From Brucella pseudintermedia (GTDB taxonomy: Bacteria > Pseudomonadota > Alphaproteobacteria > Rhizobiales > Rhizobiaceae): a stretch of 64,000 nucleotides of DNA. The DNA lies in assembly GCF_008932435.1 (NCBI RefSeq), contig NZ_WBWE01000004.1, forward strand, positions 275,987-339,986. The letters are read 5' to 3'. Made by a program: the position numbers and the translations under genes. The notes under the pieces were generated by a model. It searched no databases. It saw only the letters and a list, made by a program, of their open reading frames with translations, and was not told the origin of the DNA. Below, piece by piece: positions 10,009-19,857 of the stretch (position 1 is its first letter; each line of letters starts with the position of its first letter).

Positions 10009-11039
10009 TTCAACAATGCCTTGATGTCGATGCGATTGCCAGTTGCTGCACTGTCATAAGCAGCCTCAACAAGCGCAAAGGTCTTGAGATTGTCGGCACC
10101 CGATGTCGAGGTTTCTCCATTGGATGCGAGCTTATCCACCCAATGCTGTTGAATTGCAAAAACGCTTTCCTGAATATTGTGCCACGGGCGCGAGGCCCAT
10201 GAGAGTAGTCTCGGCGAAACGTCTGAAACCGCCGTGCCAGCCGGGGTAATCACCTCAAGACGATAGCCCTGATGAAGACGGATCGTGCCTTCAGTGCCAT
10301 CGAGTTCGATCAGCGTTTCCGGGAAAGGGTCGTTTTCGAGCTTTGTGGCATAGCTGACATCGACAATGGACGTAGCTCCATTTTCATGGTCCATGAGAAT
10401 GGTTGCCACATCTTCGCCCTTGATCTTCGGGTTGACGCGCTTGGTGCGTGCGACAAGGCTCGTCACGTCATCCAGAATGAAGCGCGCAATATCGAGCGTG
10501 TGGATGCCGAGATCTTCGATGATGAAGCGGTCGCCTTCTGCAAGATAAGGCTGACCGGAAAAGACGTCAAAGCCGGAGCGGAAAGAAAAACGTCCCCAGA
10601 ACGGTGTGCCGATGACGCCGCTGTCGAGCGCCTTGCGCACGGCCTGAATAGGTGTCTGCCAGCGGAAGTTTTCATGCACCATGAGCGGAATGCCTGCCTC
10701 ATCGCAGACTTTCACCATGGCCTTTGCATCATCGAGCGTCTTGGCAAAAGGCTTCTGGCAGATTGCTGGCACCTTGTGGGCGGCTGCAAGTTCCACCAGG
10801 GCGCGATGGCTTGCAACGGTGGTGGCAATATCGACAAAATCGATGCCGCCATCTGCAAACAGCGCCTCAGCATCTGTGTAGCGGCGCTCAATGCCAAACT
10901 GGTCGCCGACAATCTTCAACCGCTCCGGATCGCGGTCGCAGATAGCCGTGATTTTGGCACCCGCAACGTCATTCCATGCATGCATCTGGTTGATTGCGAA
11001 GAAACCGCAGCCGATCAGAGCGCCATTCAATTCTGCCAT
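10005..11039 (-). CDS. apsD: Gfo/Idh/MocA oxidoreductase, probable D-apiose dehydrogenase
   Basis: A 344-residue dehydrogenase with an N-terminal Rossmann fold (GCGFFAINQMHAW, about residues 11-23), the family motif CQKPFAKTLDDA (the EKP-type lysine, here QKP) and the catalytic-region HTLDIARF. Family members oxidise sugars or inositols with NAD(P)+. Its place between an ABC sugar importer and the lactonase, in a locus with a RuBisCO-like protein and a DUF1537 kinase, fits D-apiose dehydrogenase giving D-apionolactone. The start follows the permease stop by 1 base and has a weak ribosome site, so translation is probably coupled. Confidence 0.8.
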   Translation of the reverse strand: MAELNGALIGCGFFAINQMHAWNDVAGAKITAICDRDPERLKIVGDQFGIERRYTDAEALFADGGIDFVDIATTVASHRALVELAAAHKVPAICQKPFAKTLDDAKAMVKVCDEAGIPLMVHENFRWQTPIQAVRKALDSGVIGTPFWGRFSFRSGFDVFSGQPYLAEGDRFIIEDLGIHTLDIARFILDDVTSLVARTKRVNPKIKGEDVATILMDHENGATSIVDVSYATKLENDPFPETLIELDGTEGTIRLHQGYRLEVITPAGTAVSDVSPRLLSWASRPWHNIQESVFAIQQHWVDKLASNGETSTSGADNLKTFALVEAAYDSAATGNRIDIKALLK

Positions 11040-11040
11040 T

Positions 11041-12108
11041 TTAACCCGCTTTTGCCATTTGCATGAGTGTTACGCGCTGCTGGAGGCGGCGCTGTGCCTG
11101 ATCGACCACCACGGCAATGATGATGACAAGGCCTTTGATGACCATCTGCCAGAAAGACGATACGCCCATCATGACGAGACCATCGGAGAGAATACCGATG
11201 ACGAATGCACCGATGATGGTCCCGCCGATGGTGCCGCGCCCGCCTGACATCGAGGTGCCGCCAAGAACCGCCGCGGCAATCGCGTTGAGCTCGAAGGAGT
11301 TACCCGTTGCCGGATGCGAGGACATGAGTTCGGACGAGATAATAAGCCCCGCGATTGCAGCGCAGAAGCCTGAAAACATATAGACGAACATCTTTACGCG
11401 GTCGACGCGGATGCCGGACATGCGGGCAGCGCGTTCATTGCCGCCGACTGCGAAAATCTGACGGCCAAGCGGCGTATAGCGCGCGATATACGCTGCGGCC
11501 AGGGCCACGACGATCAGAAGCCAGATCGATACCGGAAGACCAAGAATGCTGCCTGATCCAAAGAATGCGAAGCCGGTTGTGCCCAAGTCTTCGCGACCGA
11601 CGAGGTTCGGGAAGGTCTGGCCGTCTGATGACAGAAGCGCCAGACCGCGTGCCACATAAAGCGTGCCGAGTGTCGCGATAAAGGGGGCAACATTCAGTTT
11701 GGTTATCAGCAGACCGTTTATGAAGCCGACAGCGATACCGACCGCCAGGGTGATGAGCGATATTTCGATGATGTTGAAATAGATCGTATAGCCGATGCCA
11801 AGATCAATGCCGTAGATCAGAAGGCCACCGGCAACCATGCCGCAAAGCCCGACAATGGAGCCGACAGAAAGATCGATGCCGCCGGTGATGATGACGAAGG
11901 TCATGCCCATCGCGAGAAATGCGTTAAGGGCAACGTGCTTTGACATTAGGATCAGGTTGGCGGTCGAGAGAAAGTTCGGTGCTGCGAACGAGAAGAAAAT
12001 GAACACCGCGAAAAGCGCGATGAAAGTTCTCAGTTTCATCAGCGTCAGCAGGGCCGAGCCGCTGTTAAAGGTTGAGTCAGTGGCGGCCGTCGTCGTGTTG
12101 GCTGTCAT
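11041..12108 (-). CDS. Ribose/xylose-type ABC transporter permease (probable D-apiose importer)
   Basis: A 355-residue RbsC-family inner-membrane permease. It has about 8-10 hydrophobic segments, the signature MGMTFVIITGGIDLSVGS in the first third and the coupling-helix region AARMSGIRVDRVK. RbsC-type permeases form the channel for monosaccharides delivered by a periplasmic binding protein. The start overlaps the ATPase stop (ATGA). Substrate D-apiose is inferred from the downstream dehydrogenase and lactonase. Confidence 0.88.
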   Translation of the reverse strand: MTANTTTAATDSTFNSGSALLTLMKLRTFIALFAVFIFFSFAAPNFLSTANLILMSKHVALNAFLAMGMTFVIITGGIDLSVGSIVGLCGMVAGGLLIYGIDLGIGYTIYFNIIEISLITLAVGIAVGFINGLLITKLNVAPFIATLGTLYVARGLALLSSDGQTFPNLVGREDLGTTGFAFFGSGSILGLPVSIWLLIVVALAAAYIARYTPLGRQIFAVGGNERAARMSGIRVDRVKMFVYMFSGFCAAIAGLIISSELMSSHPATGNSFELNAIAAAVLGGTSMSGGRGTIGGTIIGAFVIGILSDGLVMMGVSSFWQMVIKGLVIIIAVVVDQAQRRLQQRVTLMQMAKAG

Positions 12109-13682
12109 GACGCGCGTTCCCTTGTTTGTTTGCTGTGGTCGTTGTCATGCGTATGCCCGTGGCCCTTGGCCGAAGCTGCGACAATGTCTGCTTCCGTCGC
12201 GGTATCGCGGTCGAATATGGCAATCAGCTTCCCATTGCTGAGCACCGCGATGCGATCGGAGAGCGCCATGACTTCTTCCAGATCGGAGGTTGAAAAGAGA
12301 ATGGAAAGACCTTCGGCGGCCAGCCTGCGCATGGTGCGGAAGACGTCGGCCTTCGCACCCACATCAATGCCGCGCGATGGCTCGTCCATCAGGAGAACTT
12401 TTGGGTTGGTCATCAGCGCCTTGCCGATGACGACCTTTTGCTGGTTGCCGCCCGACATTGAAGTGACTTCAAATTCCGGATTCGGCGCCTTGATCGACAG
12501 ATCTTTGATTGCCTGTTGAATGGCCTGCTTTTCACGCTTCGGCGCGATGTGGAATATCCGGGCTAGGCGGTCGAGGCTCGCCAGCGTCAGATTACTGGCA
12601 ATCGACAGAATCTGGACCAGGCCTTCGCGCTGGCGATCTTCCGGTATCAGTGCAAGGCCGCGCCGGATGCGGCGTGTCGTATCACGCTCCTTCACTTCCT
12701 CGCCGTCAATATAGATTTGGCCTGTGGAATGCCCGTGCTGGCCCATCACGCATTCGAAAAACTCCGAACGTCCGGCCCCCATAAGGCCATAGATTCCCAG
12801 AACTTCACCTGCACGAACGGTCAGCGATACATTGTCGACTGCAAGCCCGCCTGTCGGGCGGGGCAGGGTGATGTTTTCAGCACGAAACCGCTCCGCGCCG
12901 ATCTTGTGGGTGACCGGCTTGGAAAAATCCTTGGCATCGGAGCCGATCATGGAGCGCACGATCCATTGCGTATCTATATTCCTGATCTCTTCCTGCCCGG
13001 TGATTTTTCCGTCGCGCAGAACCGTGATGTAATCACCAATCCGCATCAGTTCTTCGAGCCGATGCGAAATATAGACGATGGCCACCCCTTGGCTTTTCAG
13101 TTCGGCGATCACCTTGAAGAGAATGTCCACTTCGGCTGCGGAAAGTGCCGAAGTCGGCTCGTCCATAATGACGATGCGTGCATCAAGCGAAATGGCCTTG
13201 GCGATTTCGACAAGCTGTTGCTGTCCGATGGGCAGATCGGCGACAAGCGTAGTTGCACTGATGCCAGCATCAAGCCGGTCGAGATATTCGTTGGCCCTGG
13301 CTATCTGCGCCTTGTGGTCGATGCCCCGCAAACCGCGTGTAATCTCGCGTGTGGCGAAGATGTTCTCTGCCACCGTCATGTTTGAAAACAGGTTCAGTTC
13401 CTGAAAGATCATCGCAATGCCACGCTTCTGCGCGTCGGCGGGGCTATCGAATGACACTTCCTCGCCATCAAGAATGATCTTCCCCATGGTCGGGCGTTCG
13501 ACGCCAGCGATGATTTTCATCAACGTTGACTTGCCGGCGCCATTTTCCCCGACAAGCACATTGACCGAGCCCCGGCGCAATTCAAGATTGGCGCGCTTGA
13601 CCGCGACAATGCCCGAATAGACTTTGGAAACATCCTCAAGCTTGAGGACGATATCATCCTTCCGGTTCAGTTTCATCTCCAT
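12105..13682 (-). CDS. Sugar ABC transporter ATP-binding protein, duplicated RbsA/MglA type
   Basis: A 525-residue protein with two ABC domains in tandem. The first has Walker A GENGAGKSTL (about residue 46), signature LPIGQQQLVEIAKA and Walker B RIVIMDEPTSAL. The second has a degenerate Walker A (GLMGAGRSE), signature MSGGNQQKV and LLMDEPSRGID, as usual in carbohydrate importers of the CUT2 class. It ends in a His-rich tail (GHGHTHDNDH). The gene overlaps the permease and follows the DUF2291 gene by 3 bases. Confidence 0.92.
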   Translation of the reverse strand: MEMKLNRKDDIVLKLEDVSKVYSGIVAVKRANLELRRGSVNVLVGENGAGKSTLMKIIAGVERPTMGKIILDGEEVSFDSPADAQKRGIAMIFQELNLFSNMTVAENIFATREITRGLRGIDHKAQIARANEYLDRLDAGISATTLVADLPIGQQQLVEIAKAISLDARIVIMDEPTSALSAAEVDILFKVIAELKSQGVAIVYISHRLEELMRIGDYITVLRDGKITGQEEIRNIDTQWIVRSMIGSDAKDFSKPVTHKIGAERFRAENITLPRPTGGLAVDNVSLTVRAGEVLGIYGLMGAGRSEFFECVMGQHGHSTGQIYIDGEEVKERDTTRRIRRGLALIPEDRQREGLVQILSIASNLTLASLDRLARIFHIAPKREKQAIQQAIKDLSIKAPNPEFEVTSMSGGNQQKVVIGKALMTNPKVLLMDEPSRGIDVGAKADVFRTMRRLAAEGLSILFSTSDLEEVMALSDRIAVLSNGKLIAIFDRDTATEADIVAASAKGHGHTHDNDHSKQTRERAS

Positions 13683-13685
13683 GGT

Positions 13686-14330
13686 TCACTTCTCCAAAGA
13701 GATGGAAACGGGAGTGAGAACGGGAAGCTGGCCCTTTGACGGTAGCGGAAAAGCGCCTTCTGCTTTCACCTTCATACCGACCAGATCTTCACGCGGCAGC
13801 TTGGACAACACGTCGTCATTGATGCGGGTGTTGAAAGCCTTGCCGAACTGCGCCCAGTCGATCTGGTTGCGAAATTCGTTAAAGTTCACGAAAGAGAGAC
13901 TGTCCCGGATTGCCGTGCCGCGCACCGTTGGCCCGATCTGTACGCGGGCATCGGGCTTGCCGTCGCCATCGCTATCGACATCAACATAGGCAGCGCGGGA
14001 TTTCGTTTCTGCAGCGACCACCGTGCCTTCCAGCCGGGCGGCAAAAGTCCAGGGCGCATTGCCTTGCTTCTCGCGATGGCCGTATTTTGCTCCGGCGGCG
14101 TCTGCATCTGCATTTGCTGCCTGCATCACTTCGTCGAGCGTCGCAGTTTTCTGGGCAAAAAACGGCTTAACTTTTGATTCCCAGATGTCGGAAACGGAAC
14201 GTTCGGGATTGAAATTATCGCCGCGTGCTTCTGCGGCTTCTTCTGCTGTCGGCGTCTTGATGATCTTGCAGCCCGAAAGCGTGACACCACAGGCCAGCAG
14301 AATAATGGAAGCTGACTTCAGCACTGACAT
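13686..14330 (-). CDS. DUF2291 family lipoprotein linked to the sugar ABC transporter
   Basis: A 214-residue protein starting MSVLKSASIILLACGVTL with a lipobox LSGC, so a likely lipid-anchored periplasmic protein. DUF2291 proteins recur next to ribose-type ABC importers, but their job is not established. The DSDGDGKPDARV stretch resembles a calcium-binding DxDxDG loop. Start 14330 has GAGGA 9 bases upstream; the frame runs 14 codons further upstream into the hairpin region. It sits between the binding protein and the ATPase, so an accessory role in uptake is the natural inference. Confidence 0.78.
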   Translation of the reverse strand: MSVLKSASIILLACGVTLSGCKIIKTPTAEEAAEARGDNFNPERSVSDIWESKVKPFFAQKTATLDEVMQAANADADAAGAKYGHREKQGNAPWTFAARLEGTVVAAETKSRAAYVDVDSDGDGKPDARVQIGPTVRGTAIRDSLSFVNFNEFRNQIDWAQFGKAFNTRINDDVLSKLPREDLVGMKVKAEGAFPLPSKGQLPVLTPVSISLEK

Positions 14331-14356
14331 GAATTTATCCTCGATATCAGGAATGT

Positions 14357-14381
14357 GCCGGGAGCGGTGCATGCCCCCGGC
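14357..14381 (-). other. Intercistronic hairpin after the binding-protein gene
   Basis: GCCGGG and CCCGGC form a stem with a GC-rich loop in the gap between the binding-protein stop and the DUF2291 start, with no T-run. Such hairpins commonly protect the upstream message and raise binding-protein levels above the membrane components. Confidence 0.5.
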
Positions 14382-14396
14382 GTCGCAAGCTTGGGC

Positions 14397-15428
<1,032 letters not shown>

Positions 15429-16256
15429 TCACGTAATGCGACGGATGCTTTCTGCGATTTCTTCCGGTTCGAACACATTTTTCCAGTCGTCACGCATCAG
15501 CGCCGGAATGCCGAATTCGATTGCCTTGTTGCAGGCATCGGAGAACACACCCTGGACTTCGCCAAAGATGACGGCGCCCAGAACATTCATGTGCCCGAGA
15601 AGGAAATCTCGCGCTGCTTCTTCCGGAACGCCACGGCGAACGGTTTCGTCCATGGCCTGTTTCATGACAACGAGCAGCGAGGCTGCGACGGTTTCAGAAA
15701 GGCCCGGTTCAAGGATTGCAAGCTGCTCAACCGTCACGCGGTGTGAGCGCATGACCGGTGCCCAGATGACCTTGGCGATTTCCTCGCCCAGCGCATAGGC
15801 TTCTTCCGGCCCCTGCATCAGAGCCGAAACGATGTGCTGCTTTGCAAACAGTCCGCCAAAGTGGTCCTTCTTGGCCTGCATGTCTGTTTCGTCGTTGAAG
15901 ATCGGCGGATGGCATGGATGGGTCACGAAGTAGGTAAGGTCTGTGCGCTCTGGCAAATGACCGGCAAACGGCGCGGCTGCGTCGAGCGCAATAACCATTG
16001 TGCCTGGCTTGAGCTTGTCAACGATGCCTGCGGCGACCTTTCCGATAATGGTATCCGGTACAGCCAGAATGACCACCTCAGCACCTTCAAGACCATTATC
16101 AGCGTCGACGGTGTCGATGCCGAGATCGTTCTTGAGGCGGGCCTTGCCTGCGTCGCTGACTTCGATGTGGCGTACGTCAAAGCGGGAACCCTTGAGGTTC
16201 TTGGCCAGACGGTATCCCATCTTGCCGCCCGCTCCGAACAAAGCGATAGCTGTCAT
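15429..16256 (-). CDS. apnO: D-apionate oxidoisomerase-like dehydrogenase
   Basis: A 275-residue NAD(P)-dependent enzyme of the 6-phosphogluconate/ketol-acid reductoisomerase superfamily: Rossmann motif IALFGAGGKMGYRLAKNL at the N-terminus, then VVILAVPDTIIGKVA and FVTHPCHPPIFND with catalytic-type His residues. In the D-apionate pathway the oxidoisomerase oxidises and rearranges D-apionate to 3-oxo-isoapionate. Its neighbours here, a DUF1537 kinase and a RuBisCO-like protein, provide the next two steps. An operator-like palindrome lies just upstream at 16291, so it may start a separate transcript. Confidence 0.82.
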   Translation of the reverse strand: MTAIALFGAGGKMGYRLAKNLKGSRFDVRHIEVSDAGKARLKNDLGIDTVDADNGLEGAEVVILAVPDTIIGKVAAGIVDKLKPGTMVIALDAAAPFAGHLPERTDLTYFVTHPCHPPIFNDETDMQAKKDHFGGLFAKQHIVSALMQGPEEAYALGEEIAKVIWAPVMRSHRVTVEQLAILEPGLSETVAASLLVVMKQAMDETVRRGVPEEAARDFLLGHMNVLGAVIFGEVQGVFSDACNKAIEFGIPALMRDDWKNVFEPEEIAESIRRIT

Positions 16257-16290
16257 GATTGAAATTTCCTTCCCATGTTTTGGTATCGCA

Positions 16291-16319
16291 ACTGGTATAA
16301 CCAGTCAATGAGTATTCCA
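16291..16319. promoter_or_regulatory. Operator-like palindrome upstream of apnO
   Basis: ACTGGT-ATA-ACCAGT (16291-16305) is a perfect 6-3-6 palindrome in the TGGT-N3-ACCA style of FadR/GntR operators. It is followed by AATGAGTATTCCA, a 13-base string repeated exactly upstream of oiaX near 18996. The probable regulator is the GntR protein encoded at 19118. Confidence 0.6.
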
Positions 16320-16321
16320 GA

Positions 16322-17668
16322 TTAGGCGCGCGTTCCGTCGCGAATCTGGCTGAAGTAATTGTCAGAGCCGACCTGACCGCCCTTGAGAGCAATCTGCAGG
16401 CCATTGGTTGCAGCGTGAGTGCCGTGTGCAGTGCAAAGCGGCGAGCCCGGAGTTTGTGGAAGCGGCAAAAGCGTGGTGAGTGCATCAACATGCAATTCGC
16501 GCAATGCGTGGCTGGAAGTGTCCCCGCCTGCAATGACCGCGCGGGTAAGCCTTTCGCGCTCGACAAGGCTGCGGAGTATGAATCCGAGGCTACGCGCCAG
16601 TTTGTGACGGCTGCCAGCGATCCTATCGATCTCCGTGCCGCGATCAGCAGAAGGACCAAGGGCGGTGTTAAGGATCACGCTGTTGCCCTGCTTGAGCGCC
16701 TTCTCGCCTTCAGCAATAGCCGTTTCGATTGCCTGATTGCTGTTTTCGCCGAGAAGTTCGAGGGGATTGAGATCAATGCCGGTAAAACCAGATGCCGTTG
16801 CATGGCGGATCTGGCGTTCTGTCGTTGGTGAAACGCTTCCGGAGACGACTGCAATGCGGTTCGCCTTGCCGGGAAGCGGAAACTCTCTCTTTGATCCAAT
16901 CAGCCCCGCTTTGGTCCATGCGGCCAGAAGCGCATATTCAACGCCCGACGAGCCAGCGACGAACCAACCGTGGCGGGCACGCAAGCGCCAGAGCTGTTCG
17001 CCTGCTTGCAGCTGACTTTCAGGACTATCGACGTCGAACAGCAACATGCCGTCCGCATCGTTGGCAATGACATTGACCCGATCATCTACATCATGCGAGT
17101 CAAGGGTTGCGAGGTCGGCGAGCACCGTTTTAAGCGTTGTCTGTTGAGCCAGATGCAAACGCAGGTCCGCCTCACGCATCGGGGTGACCGGATGGCGGCT
17201 CATGACCGGATGGCGGTCGATGCGATAGACCGCGCCCTGATAGGCAGCGAACAGATTGCCGAACGCGGTGTAACGCTTGAGCTGTGGCGCGCCCACGATC
17301 AACGGCACATAGCGCTGTTCGAAGATCGTTTTGCCGATTTCCACGGCCTTGCCGATATTGCCGACATGCGGTGCGGAATCGAAGGTCGAGCAGACCTTGT
17401 AATGTGCAATCGCTGCATCAAGGCTTTTCAGCCAGTTGAATGCAGGCGTGAGGTGTTCATCCATCCATTCTGGGGTTTCGCTGCGGCTCGTGCCCGCAAG
17501 GCCAATGGCCCTGCAATGAGAAAAGCGCACAAGCAGCTCCTCATCCGGAACATTCATGAACAGGACAGTATCGACACCATGAGAGGCGAGAGCCTCCATG
17601 ACATCGGTGGAACCGGTAAGGTCGTCGCCGTAATAGGAGAGCAGCAATTTTTTGAAAAGTTTGGACAT
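16322..17668 (-). CDS. oiaK: 3-oxo-isoapionate kinase-like, four-carbon acid sugar kinase family (DUF1537)
   Basis: A 448-residue DUF1537 kinase. The N-terminal substrate domain begins with YYGDDLTGSTDVMEAL (the conserved DDxTG motif) and the C-terminal nucleotide domain has VVSGSVSPTTERQI and AVIAGGDTSSHAL. DUF1537 enzymes phosphorylate four-carbon acid sugars; the branch found next to RuBisCO-like proteins phosphorylates 3-oxo-isoapionate at C4. The ATG overlaps the stop of the RuBisCO-like gene (TAATG), so kinase and decarboxylase are co-translated. Specificity is inferred from context. Confidence 0.83.
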   Translation of the reverse strand: MSKLFKKLLLSYYGDDLTGSTDVMEALASHGVDTVLFMNVPDEELLVRFSHCRAIGLAGTSRSETPEWMDEHLTPAFNWLKSLDAAIAHYKVCSTFDSAPHVGNIGKAVEIGKTIFEQRYVPLIVGAPQLKRYTAFGNLFAAYQGAVYRIDRHPVMSRHPVTPMREADLRLHLAQQTTLKTVLADLATLDSHDVDDRVNVIANDADGMLLFDVDSPESQLQAGEQLWRLRARHGWFVAGSSGVEYALLAAWTKAGLIGSKREFPLPGKANRIAVVSGSVSPTTERQIRHATASGFTGIDLNPLELLGENSNQAIETAIAEGEKALKQGNSVILNTALGPSADRGTEIDRIAGSRHKLARSLGFILRSLVERERLTRAVIAGGDTSSHALRELHVDALTTLLPLPQTPGSPLCTAHGTHAATNGLQIALKGGQVGSDNYFSQIRDGTRA

Positions 17669-18924
17669 TACTCGCTGCCTTTCCCGAATTTCGCGAGGGA
17701 GGCAGCCAGTTCAGGGCGATCTGCTGCGTATGTTTCAAGCGGGACGCCGGCGACGGCCGCTTCCCAGGCTTGCTGTACGGCACGAACGCCAGCCGCGGGG
17801 CCGCCCGGATGGCTGACAATGCCGCCGCCACACAGATAGAGAAGGTCAGTCGTGCGGCCCGTGCGCTCATAGGTCTCCGGCGCTTGTCCGCCCCATTGAC
17901 CGGAACCAGCCACCGGAAGAGGACAGTCGGACGGGCCAAACAGTGGCGTGCTGACAGCGTTGAACGAATTGACGAAGCTCTCATCCGGCTCCCAGTACTT
18001 CACGCGGATGCCGTTGATTTGGAACTGATCGACGCCGAGCAGACGCCAGAACTGCTGATAGACGCGAAAATCCATGCCTGCGCCAGGATTGCGGGTCAGG
18101 ACGTCCCAGCCATTGCGGTGAGCATGAAGCACAAGGCCCGAACGTTTGCGCAGGAAGCTCATTCCGCCGAAGCCGATGGAGTTTATATTGACTACCGCGC
18201 AATTGCCGCCTGCTTCCAGCACCATGTCATGATTGCGCATCATTTCGTCTGGATCGGCATGGGAGATGCCGAAGGCATACATGACCTTCTTGCCGGTCTT
18301 CTGCTCGTGCTCGAGAACGAGCGGCATGATGGCGGCGATGCGCTCTTTGAGCGGCGAATAGGCCGGGCTCATCAGCTTCTCATCGTCCTTGATGAAATCG
18401 ACACCGGACTGGATCAATTCGCCGACCAGTTCCGCGGTTTCATGCGGACGCAGGCCCAGTGCCGGCTTGACGATGGTGCCAATGATTGGACGTTCCTCAA
18501 CGCCCGTGAGGCGACGGCTTCCGGCGATACCGAATTGCGGGCCGGGATGTGCCGTGCGGAAAGCTTCCGGCAACTTCATGTCGATCACGCGGATGCCGGT
18601 CATGCCCTTGATCGAATAAACGCCGCCAATGGCGATAGTCATGAGTGCTGCGAGGTCGGTGCCGATTGCATCGAGTGGAAAGGCAATATCGACATCGGCG
18701 CGCTTGATTGGACCGTGCCCGGCAGCAAGTTCGGGCCATGCGGGGACAGTTGCATCTTCTAGCGGACGAATGTCCAGCACGCGCGCGGCGACACGCGCTT
18801 TTAGTTCTTCCGTCTCGCCGGGAACGGCGACAAAAGTGCCGGTCGACTGATCGCTCGCGATCTTGGCAGCCATCTGTTCGATGCTGCCGGTGGTCTCAAT
18901 GCGATAGGTCAGGTGGATATACAT
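17668..18924 (-). CDS. oiaX: RuBisCO-like protein, probable 3-oxo-isoapionate-4-phosphate decarboxylase
   Basis: A 418-residue RuBisCO large-subunit-like (form IV) protein. It keeps the KPALGL motif (Lys175 equivalent) and the carbamylation-site motif SGVDFIKDDEKL (Lys201-Asp-Asp/Glu), but loop 6 is changed (NGIRVKYWEP instead of GxVVGKLEG), so it cannot be a CO2-fixing RuBisCO. In the D-apionate pathway this group decarboxylates 3-oxo-isoapionate 4-phosphate to L-erythrulose 1-phosphate. It is the first gene of the minus-strand operon and shares a 193-bp intergenic region with the divergent GntR gene. Confidence 0.85.
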   Translation of the reverse strand: MYIHLTYRIETTGSIEQMAAKIASDQSTGTFVAVPGETEELKARVAARVLDIRPLEDATVPAWPELAAGHGPIKRADVDIAFPLDAIGTDLAALMTIAIGGVYSIKGMTGIRVIDMKLPEAFRTAHPGPQFGIAGSRRLTGVEERPIIGTIVKPALGLRPHETAELVGELIQSGVDFIKDDEKLMSPAYSPLKERIAAIMPLVLEHEQKTGKKVMYAFGISHADPDEMMRNHDMVLEAGGNCAVVNINSIGFGGMSFLRKRSGLVLHAHRNGWDVLTRNPGAGMDFRVYQQFWRLLGVDQFQINGIRVKYWEPDESFVNSFNAVSTPLFGPSDCPLPVAGSGQWGGQAPETYERTGRTTDLLYLCGGGIVSHPGGPAAGVRAVQQAWEAAVAGVPLETYAADRPELAASLAKFGKGSE

Positions 18925-18956
18925 GGCTGCTACCGGAACAGGCTATTGGTTCGTTG

Positions 18957-19009
18957 CCAGTCATACTCGACTGGTCTATGTATGTATGCTGGTATAATGA
19001 GTATTCCAC
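18957..19009. promoter_or_regulatory. Operator-like sites between oiaX and the GntR regulator gene
   Basis: An inverted repeat CCAGT-8 nt-ACTGG (18957-18974) is followed by CTGGTATAATGAGTATTCCA (18989-19008). The latter contains the CTGGTATAA and AATGAGTATTCCA blocks that also occur upstream of apnO. The arrangement fits a divergent promoter region controlled by the neighbouring regulator. Confidence 0.55.
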
Positions 19010-19117
19010 TATACGCAAGGGAAAAATTGTGCGCCGCCCGGCCCGCTACGGCAATTAACTTTTCTCGGGGCGGTCGAAGATGCATAAGAAGGAAAAGCGC
19101 CTGAGGGGTGAGATGTA

Positions 19118-19825
19118 ATGAACCAGCCATTCGAACCTATCGTTCGTCGCAAATTGTCCGACGAAGTTTTTGACCGGCTCGAAAACATGATTACTTCCGG
19201 CGAGCTGGAGCCCGGTGACGAAATGCCGTCAGAACGCGTGCTGATGGAACGTTTCGGTGTTGGGCGCCCTGCGATTCGCGAGGCGATGCAGTCGCTTGCG
19301 AAAATGGGGCTCGTGAGCATTTCGCACGGCGAGCGGGCCAAGGTGTTGAAACTGACTGCAAGATCGATTTTTCAGCAGGTGGACCCAACCGCCAAGATCA
19401 TGCTTGCGCAGTCAATGGACACGCTGGAAGACTTGAAGAGCGCACGAATTTTCTTCGAGCGCGGCATTGTTCGCGAGACTGCGCAGAAAATCACGGAAAC
19501 CGATATAGCGGAATTGCGGGAGATCATCGAACGGCAGCGGGAATCGCTTGGCGACGCAGACGCATTTATCGCAGCCGATATGGAATTTCATGTCCGGATC
19601 GCCAGGATTTCCGGCAATCCCATATTGGTGGCCGTGAGCGAAGCTATGCTTGCCTGGCTGAAGGAGTATCACACTCATATGCTTATCTGGACCGGCAAAG
19701 AGAAATATACGCTCGTGGAGCACGAGGAGATATTGGATTGCCTGTCTGTCAAGGATGCGGATCGCGCTGAGGCTGCCATGCTTCGGCATCTTGAACGGTC
19801 GCGTACGCTTTACAAAAAAGAATAA
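19118..19825 (+). CDS. GntR-family (FadR/FCD subfamily) regulator of the apiose/apionate locus
   Basis: A 235-residue regulator: N-terminal winged helix (EPGDEMPSERVLMERFGVGR then AIREAMQSL, residues about 30-60) and an all-helical FCD ligand domain with the metal-binding style residues D...H...H (DMEFHVRIARISGN and VEHEEILDCL). FCD regulators usually repress a neighbouring catabolic operon until a carboxylate sugar binds. It is divergent from oiaX, and the two sites with shared sequence at 16291 and 18989 are the likely operators. The effector, perhaps apionate or an oxo-isoapionate, is not determinable from sequence. Confidence 0.85.
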   Translation: MNQPFEPIVRRKLSDEVFDRLENMITSGELEPGDEMPSERVLMERFGVGRPAIREAMQSLAKMGLVSISHGERAKVLKLTARSIFQQVDPTAKIMLAQSMDTLEDLKSARIFFERGIVRETAQKITETDIAELREIIERQRESLGDADAFIAADMEFHVRIARISGNPILVAVSEAMLAWLKEYHTHMLIWTGKEKYTLVEHEEILDCLSVKDADRAEAAMLRHLERSRTLYKKE

Positions 19826-19857
19826 CTCCTCGCGAGAATTGGGAATTGTCAGCCCTT

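Noticed and set aside
17770..18762. 330-codon open frame antisense to the RuBisCO-like gene
   Set aside because: Shadow frame produced by codon bias of the real gene; no domain.
17668..18924. Carbon-fixing RuBisCO
   Set aside because: Loop 6 lysine motif is not conserved and no small subunit or phosphoribulokinase is present; it is a RuBisCO-like protein.
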